Positions 1 to 6,781 are shown, numbered from the stretch's first letter. The stretch is DNA of 10,376 nucleotides from JBOFEH01 sp051650265 (GCA_051650265.1 JBOFIR010000178.1:1-10376); one strand, 5' to 3'. The notes: a model not told the origin generated them from the letters alone. Translations and numbers: made by a program.

Positions 1-100
1 ATCTTCCCTAGAAAAAAGCTACACAAATTTCACTCTTAATTAAAATCTCCCCATATTATTATCCCTTTTTCAGTTTGTATAGAATATGAACGGAAACATG

Positions 101-135
101 AGAAGAGACCTACTCCCCAGGTCTCTTCTTTTTTT
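101..135 (+). terminator. Rho-independent terminator of an upstream gene outside the window
   Basis: A perfect 10-bp stem (AGAAGAGACC at 101-110 pairing with GGTCTCTTCT at 120-129) encloses a 9-base loop and runs directly into seven T residues (129-135). The T-tract lies on the + strand side only, so it ends a + strand transcript. No gene is visible in bases 1-100, so the transcript begins left of the window or is a short leader or RNA that I cannot identify. Confidence 0.85.
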
Positions 136-173
136 GCGTCAAAATCCCTGTTTAGAAGTATTTGAAGCGCTAG

Positions 174-202
174 TTGACAGTGAAAATAAACAGGAGTAAT
201 AT
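174..202 (+). promoter_or_regulatory. Sigma-A-type promoter of the kimA-like gene
   Basis: A perfect -35 box TTGACA (174-179) is separated by 17 bases from TAATAT (197-202), which matches five of six bases of the -10 consensus. The start of transcription would be near base 209, giving a leader of about 45 bases that ends with the site AAGGGGAG at 239-246, six bases before the ATG. There is no room in this leader for a c-di-AMP (ydaO-type) riboswitch. Confidence 0.85.
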
Positions 203-252
203 TAAGAATATTGCTAAAAATTTATATAATAAAAAGTTAAGGGGAGTCAAAA

Positions 253-2100
253 ATGCTTGCTACAATCAAACGTTACCTAGTTGGAAAACCGCTTGAGAAT
301 GAGGCATTGGCAGAAGAAAAATATTCCGTAGCTTTGGGGCTACCTATTCTTTCGAGTGATGCGATCTCATCCGTTGCGTATGCTACAGAAGAAATCTTAT
401 TGGTGTTGATACCAGCATTAGGTGCATTGGCATTCAAACCACTGCTAGGGATTGCCATGGCAATCATAGGTTTGTTATTTTTATTGGTCTTTTCATATAG
501 GCAAACGATTGAGCACTATCCAAATGGTGGTGGGGCATATATCGTTGCAAAGGATAACTTGGGTGTTGGCGCTGGTGTGACAGCGGGGGCTGCGCTTTCG
601 GTAGATTATATCTTAACTGTAGCGGTCAGTATCAGTGCAGGGACTGCAGCGATTAGTTCAGCATTTCCAGCACTTGCACAGCATAAGGTACCGATAGCAC
701 TCTGTCTGCTCATTTTCATTACGCTAGGAAATTTGAGAGGGATCTCAGAATCTGCTAAGATTTTCTCAATCCCGCCGTATGCTTTTATATTGGGATTGAT
801 GTGTATGATTGTGGTAGGAATCTATCGCTATATGAGTGGTGACGTAGCAGTCATCAATCAAGTGCAGACTATGCAAAATGATTATCAAGGGCTCTATATT
901 CTCTTGCTCTTCAAAGCTTTTTCATCAGGATGTTCAGCGCTTACAGGTGTGGAGGCGGTGAGTAACGCTGTACCCAATTTCAGGTCACCAGCGACTAAGA
1001 ATGCGAAACGCACACTTTGTTTGCTTGCACTCATTGTATTTGTACTTTTTGGTGGGATCTCTATATTGACCTATCTCTATCAGATCACACCTGTAGAAGG
1101 AAGAACAGTGCTCTCTGTCATTGCATCAAGTGTATTTGGCAATGGCGTGATGTTTTATTATATTCAGTTTACAACTGCTATCATTTTGGTGATGGCGGCA
1201 AATACAGCATATTCAGGATTTCCACTTCTACTCAATGTAATTAGTCAAGACGGATTTGTACCAAGACAGTTCTCTTTTAGAGGAGATCGTCTGAGCTATT
1301 CCAATGGGATTATTGCATTGGCAGTTGTGGCGGGCCTACTTATTATAATCTTCAAAGGGGATACACACCATCTGATACCACTTTATTCCGTAGGTGTATT
1401 CATTTCTTTTACGTTATCACAGTTTGGGATGTTTAGAAGATGGATTAAGACGAAGGAAAAAGGCTATCAATACAAGTGTCTCATCAATGGGCTAGGGGCA
1501 TTGGTAACTGCAATCACAGTTGTGATCGTAGCAACTACAAAATTCACACATGGCGCATGGGTTGTGGTCATCATCATTCCTATTCTTGTAGCATGCATGC
1601 TAAAGATCAAGGCTCATTATGTGAGTGTAGCAAGGCAACTGAGACTCACACAAGCACAGATCGAAGAGATTGATCTCAACGCCAAGAAGTATAACAATAG
1701 AGTGATTGTGCCAATAGCAAGTGTCAATGTAGCAAGTGTGCGTGCACTGAAGTATGCCAAGACCATTGCATCTGATAATATTGTGGCATTTCATGTGTGT
1801 ATTGATGAGACAGAGATCACTAGGATTCAAGAGAAATGGGAGTTACTTGGGACGGATATCCCACTAGTGATCAAGTATTCTCCTTATCGCCGTATTACAG
1901 AGCCTTTGCTTGAGTTCATTGATTCTACACAGTTTAACTATCAAAAAGGTGATATTGTGACAGTGATCTTACCGCATTTTAGTGTGAGCACATGGTGGCA
2001 TGTCTTTTTGCACAACAAAACAAGGCTGTTTATTGGTAATTCACTTTTGAAGTATAAGCATATTGTCATTGCTAATATCCCTCTGAAGTTGGAAGAATAG
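253..2100 (+). CDS. kimA: KimA-type potassium/proton symporter (APC superfamily, KUP-like)
   Basis: This 615-residue membrane protein closely resembles Bacillus subtilis KimA (YdaO, about 607 residues), a high-affinity K+/H+ symporter of the plasma membrane. About twelve hydrophobic segments fill residues 28-450, and a soluble domain follows (about 457-615), which in KimA is the cytoplasmic c-di-AMP-responsive part. Recognisable blocks are SSDAISSVAYATEE (34-47), YPNGGGAYIVAKDNLG (89-104), DYILTVAVSISAG (118-130), CSALTGVEAVSN (227-238) and HLIPLYSVGVF (373-383). From memory of the KimA structure, the potassium-site residues D36, Y43, D117, Y118, T121, S125, T230 and Y377 correspond here to D36, Y43, D118, Y119, T122, S126, T231 and Y378, so the site looks intact. 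The ATG has a strong ribosome site and its own promoter, and the gene appears monocistronic. An amino-acid permease is the alternative generic annotation, but the motif match favours KimA. Confidence 0.85.
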   Translation: MLATIKRYLVGKPLENEALAEEKYSVALGLPILSSDAISSVAYATEEILLVLIPALGALAFKPLLGIAMAIIGLLFLLVFSYRQTIEHYPNGGGAYIVAKDNLGVGAGVTAGAALSVDYILTVAVSISAGTAAISSAFPALAQHKVPIALCLLIFITLGNLRGISESAKIFSIPPYAFILGLMCMIVVGIYRYMSGDVAVINQVQTMQNDYQGLYILLLFKAFSSGCSALTGVEAVSNAVPNFRSPATKNAKRTLCLLALIVFVLFGGISILTYLYQITPVEGRTVLSVIASSVFGNGVMFYYIQFTTAIILVMAANTAYSGFPLLLNVISQDGFVPRQFSFRGDRLSYSNGIIALAVVAGLLIIIFKGDTHHLIPLYSVGVFISFTLSQFGMFRRWIKTKEKGYQYKCLINGLGALVTAITVVIVATTKFTHGAWVVVIIIPILVACMLKIKAHYVSVARQLRLTQAQIEEIDLNAKKYNNRVIVPIASVNVASVRALKYAKTIASDNIVAFHVCIDETEITRIQEKWELLGTDIPLVIKYSPYRRITEPLLEFIDSTQFNYQKGDIVTVILPHFSVSTWWHVFLHNKTRLFIGNSLLKYKHIVIANIPLKLEE

Positions 2101-2116
2101 GCTATAAAATCATAAA

Positions 2117-2155
2117 GAAGAGGCTGCTTTCGGTTAAGAAAGCAGCCTCTTTGTG
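2117..2155. terminator. Shared hairpin terminator between convergent kimA and lysA
   Basis: A 14-bp perfect stem (2118-2131 with 2138-2151) closes a six-base loop. On the + strand it is followed by TTTGTGTTGTT, and on the - strand by CTTTATGATTTT, so T-richness is modest on both sides. Its place between two convergent genes fits a bidirectional terminator. It begins 17 bases after the kimA stop, and its right arm ends only eight bases from the lysA stop codon. Confidence 0.75.
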
Positions 2156-2158
2156 TTG

Positions 2159-3412
2159 TTATACAAGCATGTGTCTCATGAGATCTTCAAAAGTCTCGCG
2201 TTTGCGGATCATACGTACATGGCCTGATGCTTCGATGAGGAGCTCAGCTGTGCGTGGTCTTTGATTGTAGGAAGAAGACATTGCAAAGCCATAAGCACCC
2301 GTATCCATCACACCAATAAGATCCCCAATAGCTGGCGTAGGAAGCATACGGTTTGTAGCAAGTTTGTCGCCACTTTCGCAGATATTACCAACCACTGTGA
2401 ATGGCTTGAGTGTAGGTGCAACGAGGTCTTGTGAATAGATTTCCATATCGTGGTGAGAATCGTACATGATAGGACGTTGGAGAACATTGAAGCCAATGTC
2501 TGTACCCAGATAATTCACACCTGCATTTTCCTTGAGGTTGGTAACTGTACCAAGAACGATGCCCGACTCACATGGGATATAGCGTCCTGGTTCGATTTGG
2601 AACTGGATGCGTTTGCCGTAGCTATCAGCAAAGTCATGGAAAAGTTTATCAAGGGAGTAGCCAAGTTCCTTGATATCCAGTCTCGCTTCACCTTCTTGTT
2701 TGTGATAAGGAATACCGAATCCACCACCAAGATCAATAAATTCTAGAGTATCAAAGTGGCTTGCGATTGATAGAATCGAAGACGTACTTGCTAGATAAGC
2801 AGATGGCTCCATAAAGAGAGAACCAATGTGCTGATTGATCCCAACAAGTGTGAGGTTATAGTGGTTTAAGAGATCTTTGACAGTTGGAATATCCTCTGGA
2901 TTGATACCGAATTTTGTGTTTTTTCCAGCAGTTACGACTTTTTCATGATGGCCAGCACCCACTCCGGTGTTGAAGCGAATCGCGATCTTACCACCAGGGT
3001 TGAGGCTCCCGATCAATTCTAACTGACTGAGAGAATCTGCACTGATGAGGACATCTTCTGCAATGGCGTAAAGTAGATCTTCTTTTGTGGCGTTGTTAGG
3101 AATAAAGAAAAGTTCATCACTTGTGAAGCCACTTTGTTTTGCAAGGTAGATTTCACCAGGGCTCATGACATCCGCATGAAGGCCTTCTTCACGTACGATT
3201 TTGAGTAAATGAATATTTGTGTTGGCTTTGACTGAATAATGTGGTACAAAATTCTCATAAGACACAAGGTTTTTCATCTCTCTTGCACGTGTGCGAAGAA
3301 TGTTTTCGTTGTAGATATAAAGTGGGCTACCGTATTCAGCAACCAAGTCAAATACGTTATTTCCCCCAAAAAAGTTTGTTTCATTTGTATAATGACCATT
3401 TAAAGTATACAT
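2159..3412 (-). CDS. lysA: Diaminopimelate decarboxylase
   Basis: LysA decarboxylates meso-diaminopimelate to L-lysine with pyridoxal phosphate (PLP), the last step of lysine biosynthesis, in the cytoplasm. The 417-residue protein has the usual family length and the two-domain alanine-racemase-like layout. Visible motifs are HYSVKANTN with the PLP lysine K62, the Q-H-I-G-S segment at 194-198, the phosphate-binding GGGFG (229-233), EPGRYI (274-279), the substrate-site CESGD with C345, and DTGAYGFAMSSSYN (370-383). All expected catalytic residues are present. I chose the ATG at 3412 over an in-frame TTG at 3418 because AGGAGA (3426-3421) is eight bases from the ATG but almost touches the TTG. 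The upstream regulator's stop codon lies inside this ribosome site, so the two genes are probably translationally coupled and lysA is the second gene of the operon. Confidence 0.95.
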   Translation of the reverse strand: MYTLNGHYTNETNFFGGNNVFDLVAEYGSPLYIYNENILRTRAREMKNLVSYENFVPHYSVKANTNIHLLKIVREEGLHADVMSPGEIYLAKQSGFTSDELFFIPNNATKEDLLYAIAEDVLISADSLSQLELIGSLNPGGKIAIRFNTGVGAGHHEKVVTAGKNTKFGINPEDIPTVKDLLNHYNLTLVGINQHIGSLFMEPSAYLASTSSILSIASHFDTLEFIDLGGGFGIPYHKQEGEARLDIKELGYSLDKLFHDFADSYGKRIQFQIEPGRYIPCESGIVLGTVTNLKENAGVNYLGTDIGFNVLQRPIMYDSHHDMEIYSQDLVAPTLKPFTVVGNICESGDKLATNRMLPTPAIGDLIGVMDTGAYGFAMSSSYNQRPRTAELLIEASGHVRMIRKRETFEDLMRHMLV

Positions 3413-3424
3413 AAGCAATCTCTC

Positions 3425-4111
3425 CTATTTGATAGTTAGATGAATCATATCAAGCTCTGTGATGAATGATTCTCTCATCAATCTGACTAGTGATTGGTTT
3501 GTCGTAAAGAGACACTGAGAGTTGTGGTCTGTGATTTCACCAGTGATCACGGCATGGGTATCTACTATCATATGGAAGCCCTGAGGGGATTTCCCTCTCA
3601 TATATATTAGTGAAGAACCCACAGTAATGTGACTGTCACAGATGATGGTGACACGTTTTGATTCACAAATTTTAAGTAATTCTTTTTCGAATAGTCGCAC
3701 ATACGCTTCTGGGCTGAGTAGATACAAGTGTGATTCGCAAGACAGAATGGTATGTTTGATTTTATGAAGGACCGTCTCATAGCCTTTGATTGTAATATAA
3801 GGATCGCCAGCTGTAATGGTCTCAGGAAATTGTGAATCGATGTTCTCTAGGACCTCATCAAATTCAGCACGAGCTGTAGCCAATAATTCATCTTTTGTAA
3901 GTGGTATATATTTGGTAGCATCCTCTTCCGCCACATAGCAGCGTCCTTTTTCTTGCAAACTATAAAGCGCTGCATAAACATTTGAGCGAGAGATGCCACA
4001 GATTTTCGCTACTTCATAACCAGATAATGCACCATGTTTGCTCAGTGTTGTATAAACTGTTGCTTCGATGGGTGTAAAACCTAGTTTGAGTAAGCTTTCT
4101 TGAAAAGTCAT
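3425..4111 (-). CDS. TrmB-family transcriptional regulator
   Basis: This 228-residue protein has an N-terminal winged helix of the TrmB type (about residues 8-72). It contains EATVYTTL at 16-23, the helix-turn-helix GYEVAKICGISRSNVYAALY (31-50) and a wing ending near KYIPLTKDEL. The C-terminal part (about 100-228) includes SHLYLLSPEAYV and KRVTIICDSH, typical of the PLD-like effector domain of this family; the effector cannot be read from sequence. The start is taken at the ATG (4111), which lies eight bases after AAAGG, rather than at an upstream GTG at 4120 inside that site. The next gene, lysA, starts after 12 bases, so this is probably the local regulator of lysA and of its own promoter. 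The inverted repeat over that promoter supports autoregulation. The link to lysine or DAP sensing is inference. Confidence 0.85.
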   Translation of the reverse strand: MTFQESLLKLGFTPIEATVYTTLSKHGALSGYEVAKICGISRSNVYAALYSLQEKGRCYVAEEDATKYIPLTKDELLATARAEFDEVLENIDSQFPETITAGDPYITIKGYETVLHKIKHTILSCESHLYLLSPEAYVRLFEKELLKICESKRVTIICDSHITVGSSLIYMRGKSPQGFHMIVDTHAVITGEITDHNSQCLFTTNQSLVRLMRESFITELDMIHLTIK

Positions 4112-4127
4112 GTGTATCACCTTTGAT

Positions 4128-4151
4128 TAGTAGTATTGTTTAGAACTACTA
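4128..4151. promoter_or_regulatory. Candidate operator: inverted repeat over the -10 and start site of the trmB-lysA promoter
   Basis: The half-sites TAGTAGT (4128-4134) and ACTACTA (4145-4151) are perfect inverted repeats with a ten-base spacer, so their centres lie 17 bases apart. The right half overlaps the -10 box and the predicted transcription start falls inside the repeat. This is where a dimeric repressor would block RNA polymerase. The adjacent TrmB-family protein is the obvious candidate ligand, by inference only. Confidence 0.55.
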
Positions 4152-4176
4152 TAATTGAAAGTCTGAAAAATGTCAA
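4148..4176 (-). promoter_or_regulatory. Promoter of the trmB-lysA operon
   Basis: Read on the - strand, a perfect TTGACA (4176-4171) is followed after 17 bases by TATAGT (4153-4148), which matches five of six bases of the -10 consensus. Transcription would start near 4141, leaving a leader of only about 30 bases before the regulator's ATG. A lysine (L-box) riboswitch cannot fit in that leader. Confidence 0.8.
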
Positions 4177-4218
4177 TATAGTATTTTTTGTTATAGAAAA
4201 CTTTAACATTCTAGGTTT

Positions 4219-4249
4219 GTAAGTGTAAGGCATATAAGCTTGTACTTAC
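4219..4249. repeat. Imperfect inverted repeat upstream of rarA
   Basis: GTAAGT (4219-4224) and ACTTAC (4244-4249) are perfect inverted repeats. The arms extend inward to 11 bases if two G-T mismatches are allowed, around a nine-base centre. No T-tract follows, so it is not a terminator. It sits just upstream of the likely rarA -10 box and could be an operator or chance structure. Confidence 0.3.
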
Positions 4250-4275
4250 AGAATCAAGCAAAGACATGCTATACT
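4246..4275 (+). promoter_or_regulatory. Probable rarA promoter (extended -10)
   Basis: TATACT (4270-4275) is preceded by TG at 4267-4268, giving an extended -10 element (TGCTATACT). The -35 match is weak: TTACAG at 4246-4251 with an 18-base spacer. The transcript would start near 4282, about 32 bases before the ATG. Confidence 0.5.
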
Positions 4276-4313
4276 AGAAGACATACTAAAGAAAATAATA
4301 AGAGGAGTTTGAT

Positions 4314-5645
4314 ATGGACTTATTTCAATATATTAATGAAACCAAAAGTAAAAAAGAATCACCTTTAGCCTCTCGTATGAGACCAACCAAACTTGAAGAA
4401 ATTGTAGGACAAGAACATATTTTAGGAACGGACAAATTACTTTACCGTGCCATCAAGGCAGACAAATTGCAATCTCTTATTTTTTATGGTCCACCAGGTA
4501 CGGGGAAGACAACGATTGCTAAAGTAATTGCCCATACGACCAAAGGAAAATTTCTTGCAATCAATGCCACAACCAGTGGGAAGCAAGATATTGTAGATGC
4601 TGTAGAGAATGCCAAAAGTCATTTGGCGATGACGGGCAATAAAACTATTATTTTTGTAGATGAGATTCATCGTTTCAATAAGATGCAACAAGACGCTTTA
4701 CTACCGCATACGGAGGATGGCACCATCATTTTGATTGGGGCAACCACAGAAAACCCTTATTTTGAGGTGAATCGCGCGTTGATTTCCCGGTCACTTGTAT
4801 TTGAACTGAGGCCACTAGATGAAGAGGCCGTCAAACAACTAGCACGTCATGCTATCAGCAGTGAGGAGCGTGGTCTTGGGAGTTATGGGGCACAGATCAG
4901 TGCGGAAGCACTTGATTTTCTCAGTATCAATAGCGGTGGAGATGGCCGTGCGGCGCTCAATGCTGTGGAGCTGGCAGTAATGACCACACCGCGTGGTGAA
5001 GATGGTGTTATTCATATTACACCGGAAGTGCTTTCGGAGTGTATGCAAAAGAAAGTCATGAATTATGATAAAAAAGGTGACAATCACTACGATGTGATTT
5101 CGGCATTTATCAAAAGTATGAGGGGAAGTGACCCTGATGCAGTACTTCATTATCTGGCAAGGATGATCGAAGCAGGTGAAGACCCTAAGTTTATTGCAAG
5201 ACGTATCGTGATTTGTGCTAGCGAAGACGTAGGCAATGCAGATCCGCAGGCATTAGTGGTAGCCACCAATGCGATGATGGCAATCGAGCGTATAGGGATG
5301 CCGGAAGGGCGCATTATACTGGCACAGGCAGCTACTTATATTGCATGTGCAGCAAAGAGCAACGCAGCCTATGTAGGGATCGATCGTGCCCTATCAGATA
5401 TTAGACATAAGCCGATAGGGATGGTGCCGATGCACCTTCGAGATGCGCATTATAGTGGGGCAGCAGCCCTTGGAAGGGGCGTGGAGTATCTCTATCCCCA
5501 CAGCTACCCGAATCATCATGTGGCGCAGCAATATCTACCAGATGCGCTACTAGGAACGACTTACTATGAGGTGACTGAAGAAGGGTACGAGAAGAAGATG
5601 AAGGGGCGTCAGCTTGAACGCAAAAATAGTACAAGCACCCACTAG
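4314..5645 (+). CDS. rarA: Replication-associated recombination protein A (RarA/MgsA AAA+ ATPase)
   Basis: RarA is a DNA-dependent AAA+ ATPase related to clamp loaders and to eukaryotic WRNIP1/Mgs1; it acts at stalled replication forks together with SSB and RecA. The 443-residue length is typical. The ATPase core shows Walker A GPPGTGKT (59-66), Walker B FVDEIHRF with D116 and E117, sensor-1 ATTEN (143-147) and an arginine-finger stretch ALISRS (155-160). The C-terminal half carries the MgsA tetramerisation region, with GSDPDAVLHYLARMIEAGED, ASEDVGNADPQAL and RRIVI blocks that are strongly conserved in this family. AGAGGAG stands six bases before the ATG. No clear terminator follows, so some readthrough into the small membrane protein gene 74 bases downstream is possible. 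The gene is intact and ordinary. Confidence 0.95.
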   Translation: MDLFQYINETKSKKESPLASRMRPTKLEEIVGQEHILGTDKLLYRAIKADKLQSLIFYGPPGTGKTTIAKVIAHTTKGKFLAINATTSGKQDIVDAVENAKSHLAMTGNKTIIFVDEIHRFNKMQQDALLPHTEDGTIILIGATTENPYFEVNRALISRSLVFELRPLDEEAVKQLARHAISSEERGLGSYGAQISAEALDFLSINSGGDGRAALNAVELAVMTTPRGEDGVIHITPEVLSECMQKKVMNYDKKGDNHYDVISAFIKSMRGSDPDAVLHYLARMIEAGEDPKFIARRIVICASEDVGNADPQALVVATNAMMAIERIGMPEGRIILAQAATYIACAAKSNAAYVGIDRALSDIRHKPIGMVPMHLRDAHYSGAAALGRGVEYLYPHSYPNHHVAQQYLPDALLGTTYYEVTEEGYEKKMKGRQLERKNSTSTH

Positions 5646-5654
5646 ACAAAAGCC

Positions 5655-5670
5655 GAATATAAGTATATTC
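5655..5670. repeat. Short perfect inverted repeat between rarA and the small membrane protein gene
   Basis: GAATATA and TATATTC are perfect 7-base inverted repeats separated by two bases. No T-tract follows, so this is more like a protein-binding site than a terminator. It lies in the 74-base intergenic region, about 50 bases before the next ATG. Confidence 0.35.
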
Positions 5671-5687
5671 TGTAATTAATAAATTAT

Positions 5688-5707
5688 TTAATAATAATTA
5701 TTGTTAA
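5688..5707. promoter_or_regulatory. AT-rich palindrome abutting the ribosome site of the small membrane protein gene
   Basis: The 20-base stretch TTAATAATAATTATTGTTAA is a palindrome except for one mismatched pair (T5692 against G5703, a permitted wobble pair in RNA). Its last two bases are the first two of the ribosome site AAGGAG (5706-5711). It could be an operator of a dimeric regulator, or a weak RNA hairpin touching the ribosome site. It is AT-only apart from one G, so chance is not excluded. It resembles Fur/PerR boxes in composition but not in their odd-base symmetry. Confidence 0.4.
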
Positions 5708-5719
5708 GGAGTTGATCTT

Positions 5720-6130
5720 ATGTTGGGGGAATTAGGGAACTTATTGGGTTGGTTTATTATCATTTCATATGGCTTGGCACTCATTAATTTTTGTTTTAAA
5801 ATCATTAACAAGCGCTTTAAAGTACAATTAAATACACATCCCAAAATTAAGAAAATCTATCATCAGGTGATGAAATTTGTAATGAAGAATCACCATATTT
5901 TTGGAAGTATGGCGGCGGGCTTGATTATCCTACATCTTAGCATTCAGTGGTATACCAAAGGAATATTACTTACAGGTGTGATCGCAGCGTTACTTATCCT
6001 TGCTGAAGTGATTGGTGGCATCGTAGGGGCAGCCAAGAAGTGGAAGCAGCATAAACTATGGTTGGCCTACCACCGTATGGTAGGGATTTTGATTGCTGTA
6101 GCTATAGTCATTCATTTGTTGGTGAAATAG
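5720..6130 (+). CDS. Small four-helix membrane protein, predicted di-heme b-type cytochrome
   Basis: I do not recognise a named family for this 136-residue protein. It has four hydrophobic helices, roughly at residues 8-27, 59-78, 82-104 and 116-135, joined by a basic loop (27-56) and a second basic stretch (106-112). The second and fourth helices share one pattern, H-x3-G-x9-H: H58, G62, H72 and H118, G122, H132. These helices should run parallel because one helix separates them. That would place H58 opposite H118 and H72 opposite H132, as in membrane cytochromes with two stacked b hemes (cytochrome b, b561 and ferric-reductase-like folds, where paired histidines lie 13-14 residues apart). 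A role in transmembrane electron transfer is inference; no flavin, iron-sulfur or c-type heme motif is present, so a partner would be needed. AAGGAG lies eight bases before the ATG. It may be co-transcribed with rarA or have its own poorly defined promoter near two palindromes. Confidence 0.75.
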   Translation: MLGELGNLLGWFIIISYGLALINFCFKIINKRFKVQLNTHPKIKKIYHQVMKFVMKNHHIFGSMAAGLIILHLSIQWYTKGILLTGVIAALLILAEVIGGIVGAAKKWKQHKLWLAYHRMVGILIAVAIVIHLLVK

Positions 6131-6144
6131 ATAAATAATGCATA

Positions 6145-6182
6145 AAGGGCCGATGGCTGCTAACAAGCAGTCATCGGCTCTT
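6145..6182. terminator. Shared terminator hairpin overlapping the 3' end of the hydrolase gene
   Basis: A 17-bp stem (6145-6161 with 6166-6182, two wobble pairs) closes a four-base AACA loop. T-richness after the stem is weak on the + strand (TCTTCG) and slightly better on the - strand (CCCTTTATGCATT). It lies between two convergent genes and probably serves both. Its right arm encodes the last residues (about EEPMTAC) of the minus-strand hydrolase, and its left arm contains part of that stop codon. Confidence 0.7.
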
Positions 6183-6723
6183 CGTATGTACCATGAATTT
6201 GATAAAGAAGTGCAAGTAGGTTACCTTCATAGATGAGATCTAGTCTTGGATGACCTTTGAAGTCAGCAGCAGTCATGAAAAGAGGGTCTTTATCAAAGTG
6301 GAGAATATCTGTATCTCGTAACAGTGTTGCCACAAATTGAGAACAGAAGTAGCGGTTTTTAAGAGGGACTTTGATCCCAAAGAGATGACCAATAACACCT
6401 AAAAGATGATATTTGTATTGGTTTTTATCTTTGTAATAATCGAGTGTCATGGTGTGAAGTGTTTCATACTGCGCATCTGTGACTTCCAATGCATACATCA
6501 GACACTCTGTTTCTGGAAATGCAGCTACCCAGCGAAAATAATTTTCCTTCATAAGGCCCCCGATGAAAGGATTATTGACTTTTTTTCGGCTAAAGCTATA
6601 GCCATAGAGGAAATCCTCAGAGAAAAGTAGTGAAACATGGGCGTAAGGTTCTTTTGTATACGATTGAATGAGTGAACAAAAGACGGTATTTGTTTTACTC
6701 AGCATAATATAGATTTTTTGCAT
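6160..6723 (-). CDS. Permuted papain-like (NlpC/P60, YiiX/YebB-type) cysteine hydrolase
   Basis: This 187-residue cytoplasmic-looking protein has no signal peptide and no membrane segment. Its fold signature is that of circularly permuted NlpC/P60-like proteins. A histidine block comes first, EPYAHVSLLF with H29, preceded by an aromatic-rich strand. Near residue 127 comes RYFCSQFVATLL, in which C127 would be the nucleophile at the start of a helix. Between them lie variable segments with several aromatic residues (FRWVAAFPE, YKDKNQYKYHLLG). In some relatives of this clan the substrate is a peptide, an acyl lipid or an amide, so the reaction here is unknown. The ATG at 6723 is chosen over the GTG immediately before it because GGGAGG (6735-6730) is six bases from the ATG. 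It has its own promoter and appears to be a single-gene unit convergent with the predicted cytochrome gene. Confidence 0.75.
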   Translation of the reverse strand: MQKIYIMLSKTNTVFCSLIQSYTKEPYAHVSLLFSEDFLYGYSFSRKKVNNPFIGGLMKENYFRWVAAFPETECLMYALEVTDAQYETLHTMTLDYYKDKNQYKYHLLGVIGHLFGIKVPLKNRYFCSQFVATLLRDTDILHFDKDPLFMTAADFKGHPRLDLIYEGNLLALLYQIHGTYEEPMTAC

Positions 6724-6752
6724 CACGCACCTCCCTAGATTGATTGGCTTTT

Positions 6753-6781
6753 ATCATAACAAATTATGGAGGAAGGGGCAA
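6753..6781 (-). promoter_or_regulatory. Probable promoter of the papain-like hydrolase gene
   Basis: On the - strand TTGCCC (6781-6776) is followed after 17 bases by TATGAT (6758-6753), which match four and five of the six consensus bases. Transcription would start near 6746, about 23 bases before the ATG, leaving room for the ribosome site only. Confidence 0.55.

Noticed and set aside
1..135. Riboswitch or T-box leader ending in the terminator at 101-135
   Set aside because: No T-box antiterminator motif, c-di-AMP aptamer core or clear promoter was recognisable in the 100 bases before the hairpin, so an ordinary terminator of an upstream gene is simpler.
1017..1244. Cys/Trp-rich 75-residue open frame on the + strand inside the kimA-like gene
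   Set aside because: It overlaps the transporter in another frame, has an unusual amino-acid composition and begins without a ribosome site.
4839..5150. 103-residue open frame on the - strand inside rarA
   Set aside because: It lies wholly antisense to a strongly conserved gene. Its product is rich in His, Cys and Thr as expected of a shadow frame, and I found no ribosome site or recognisable motif.
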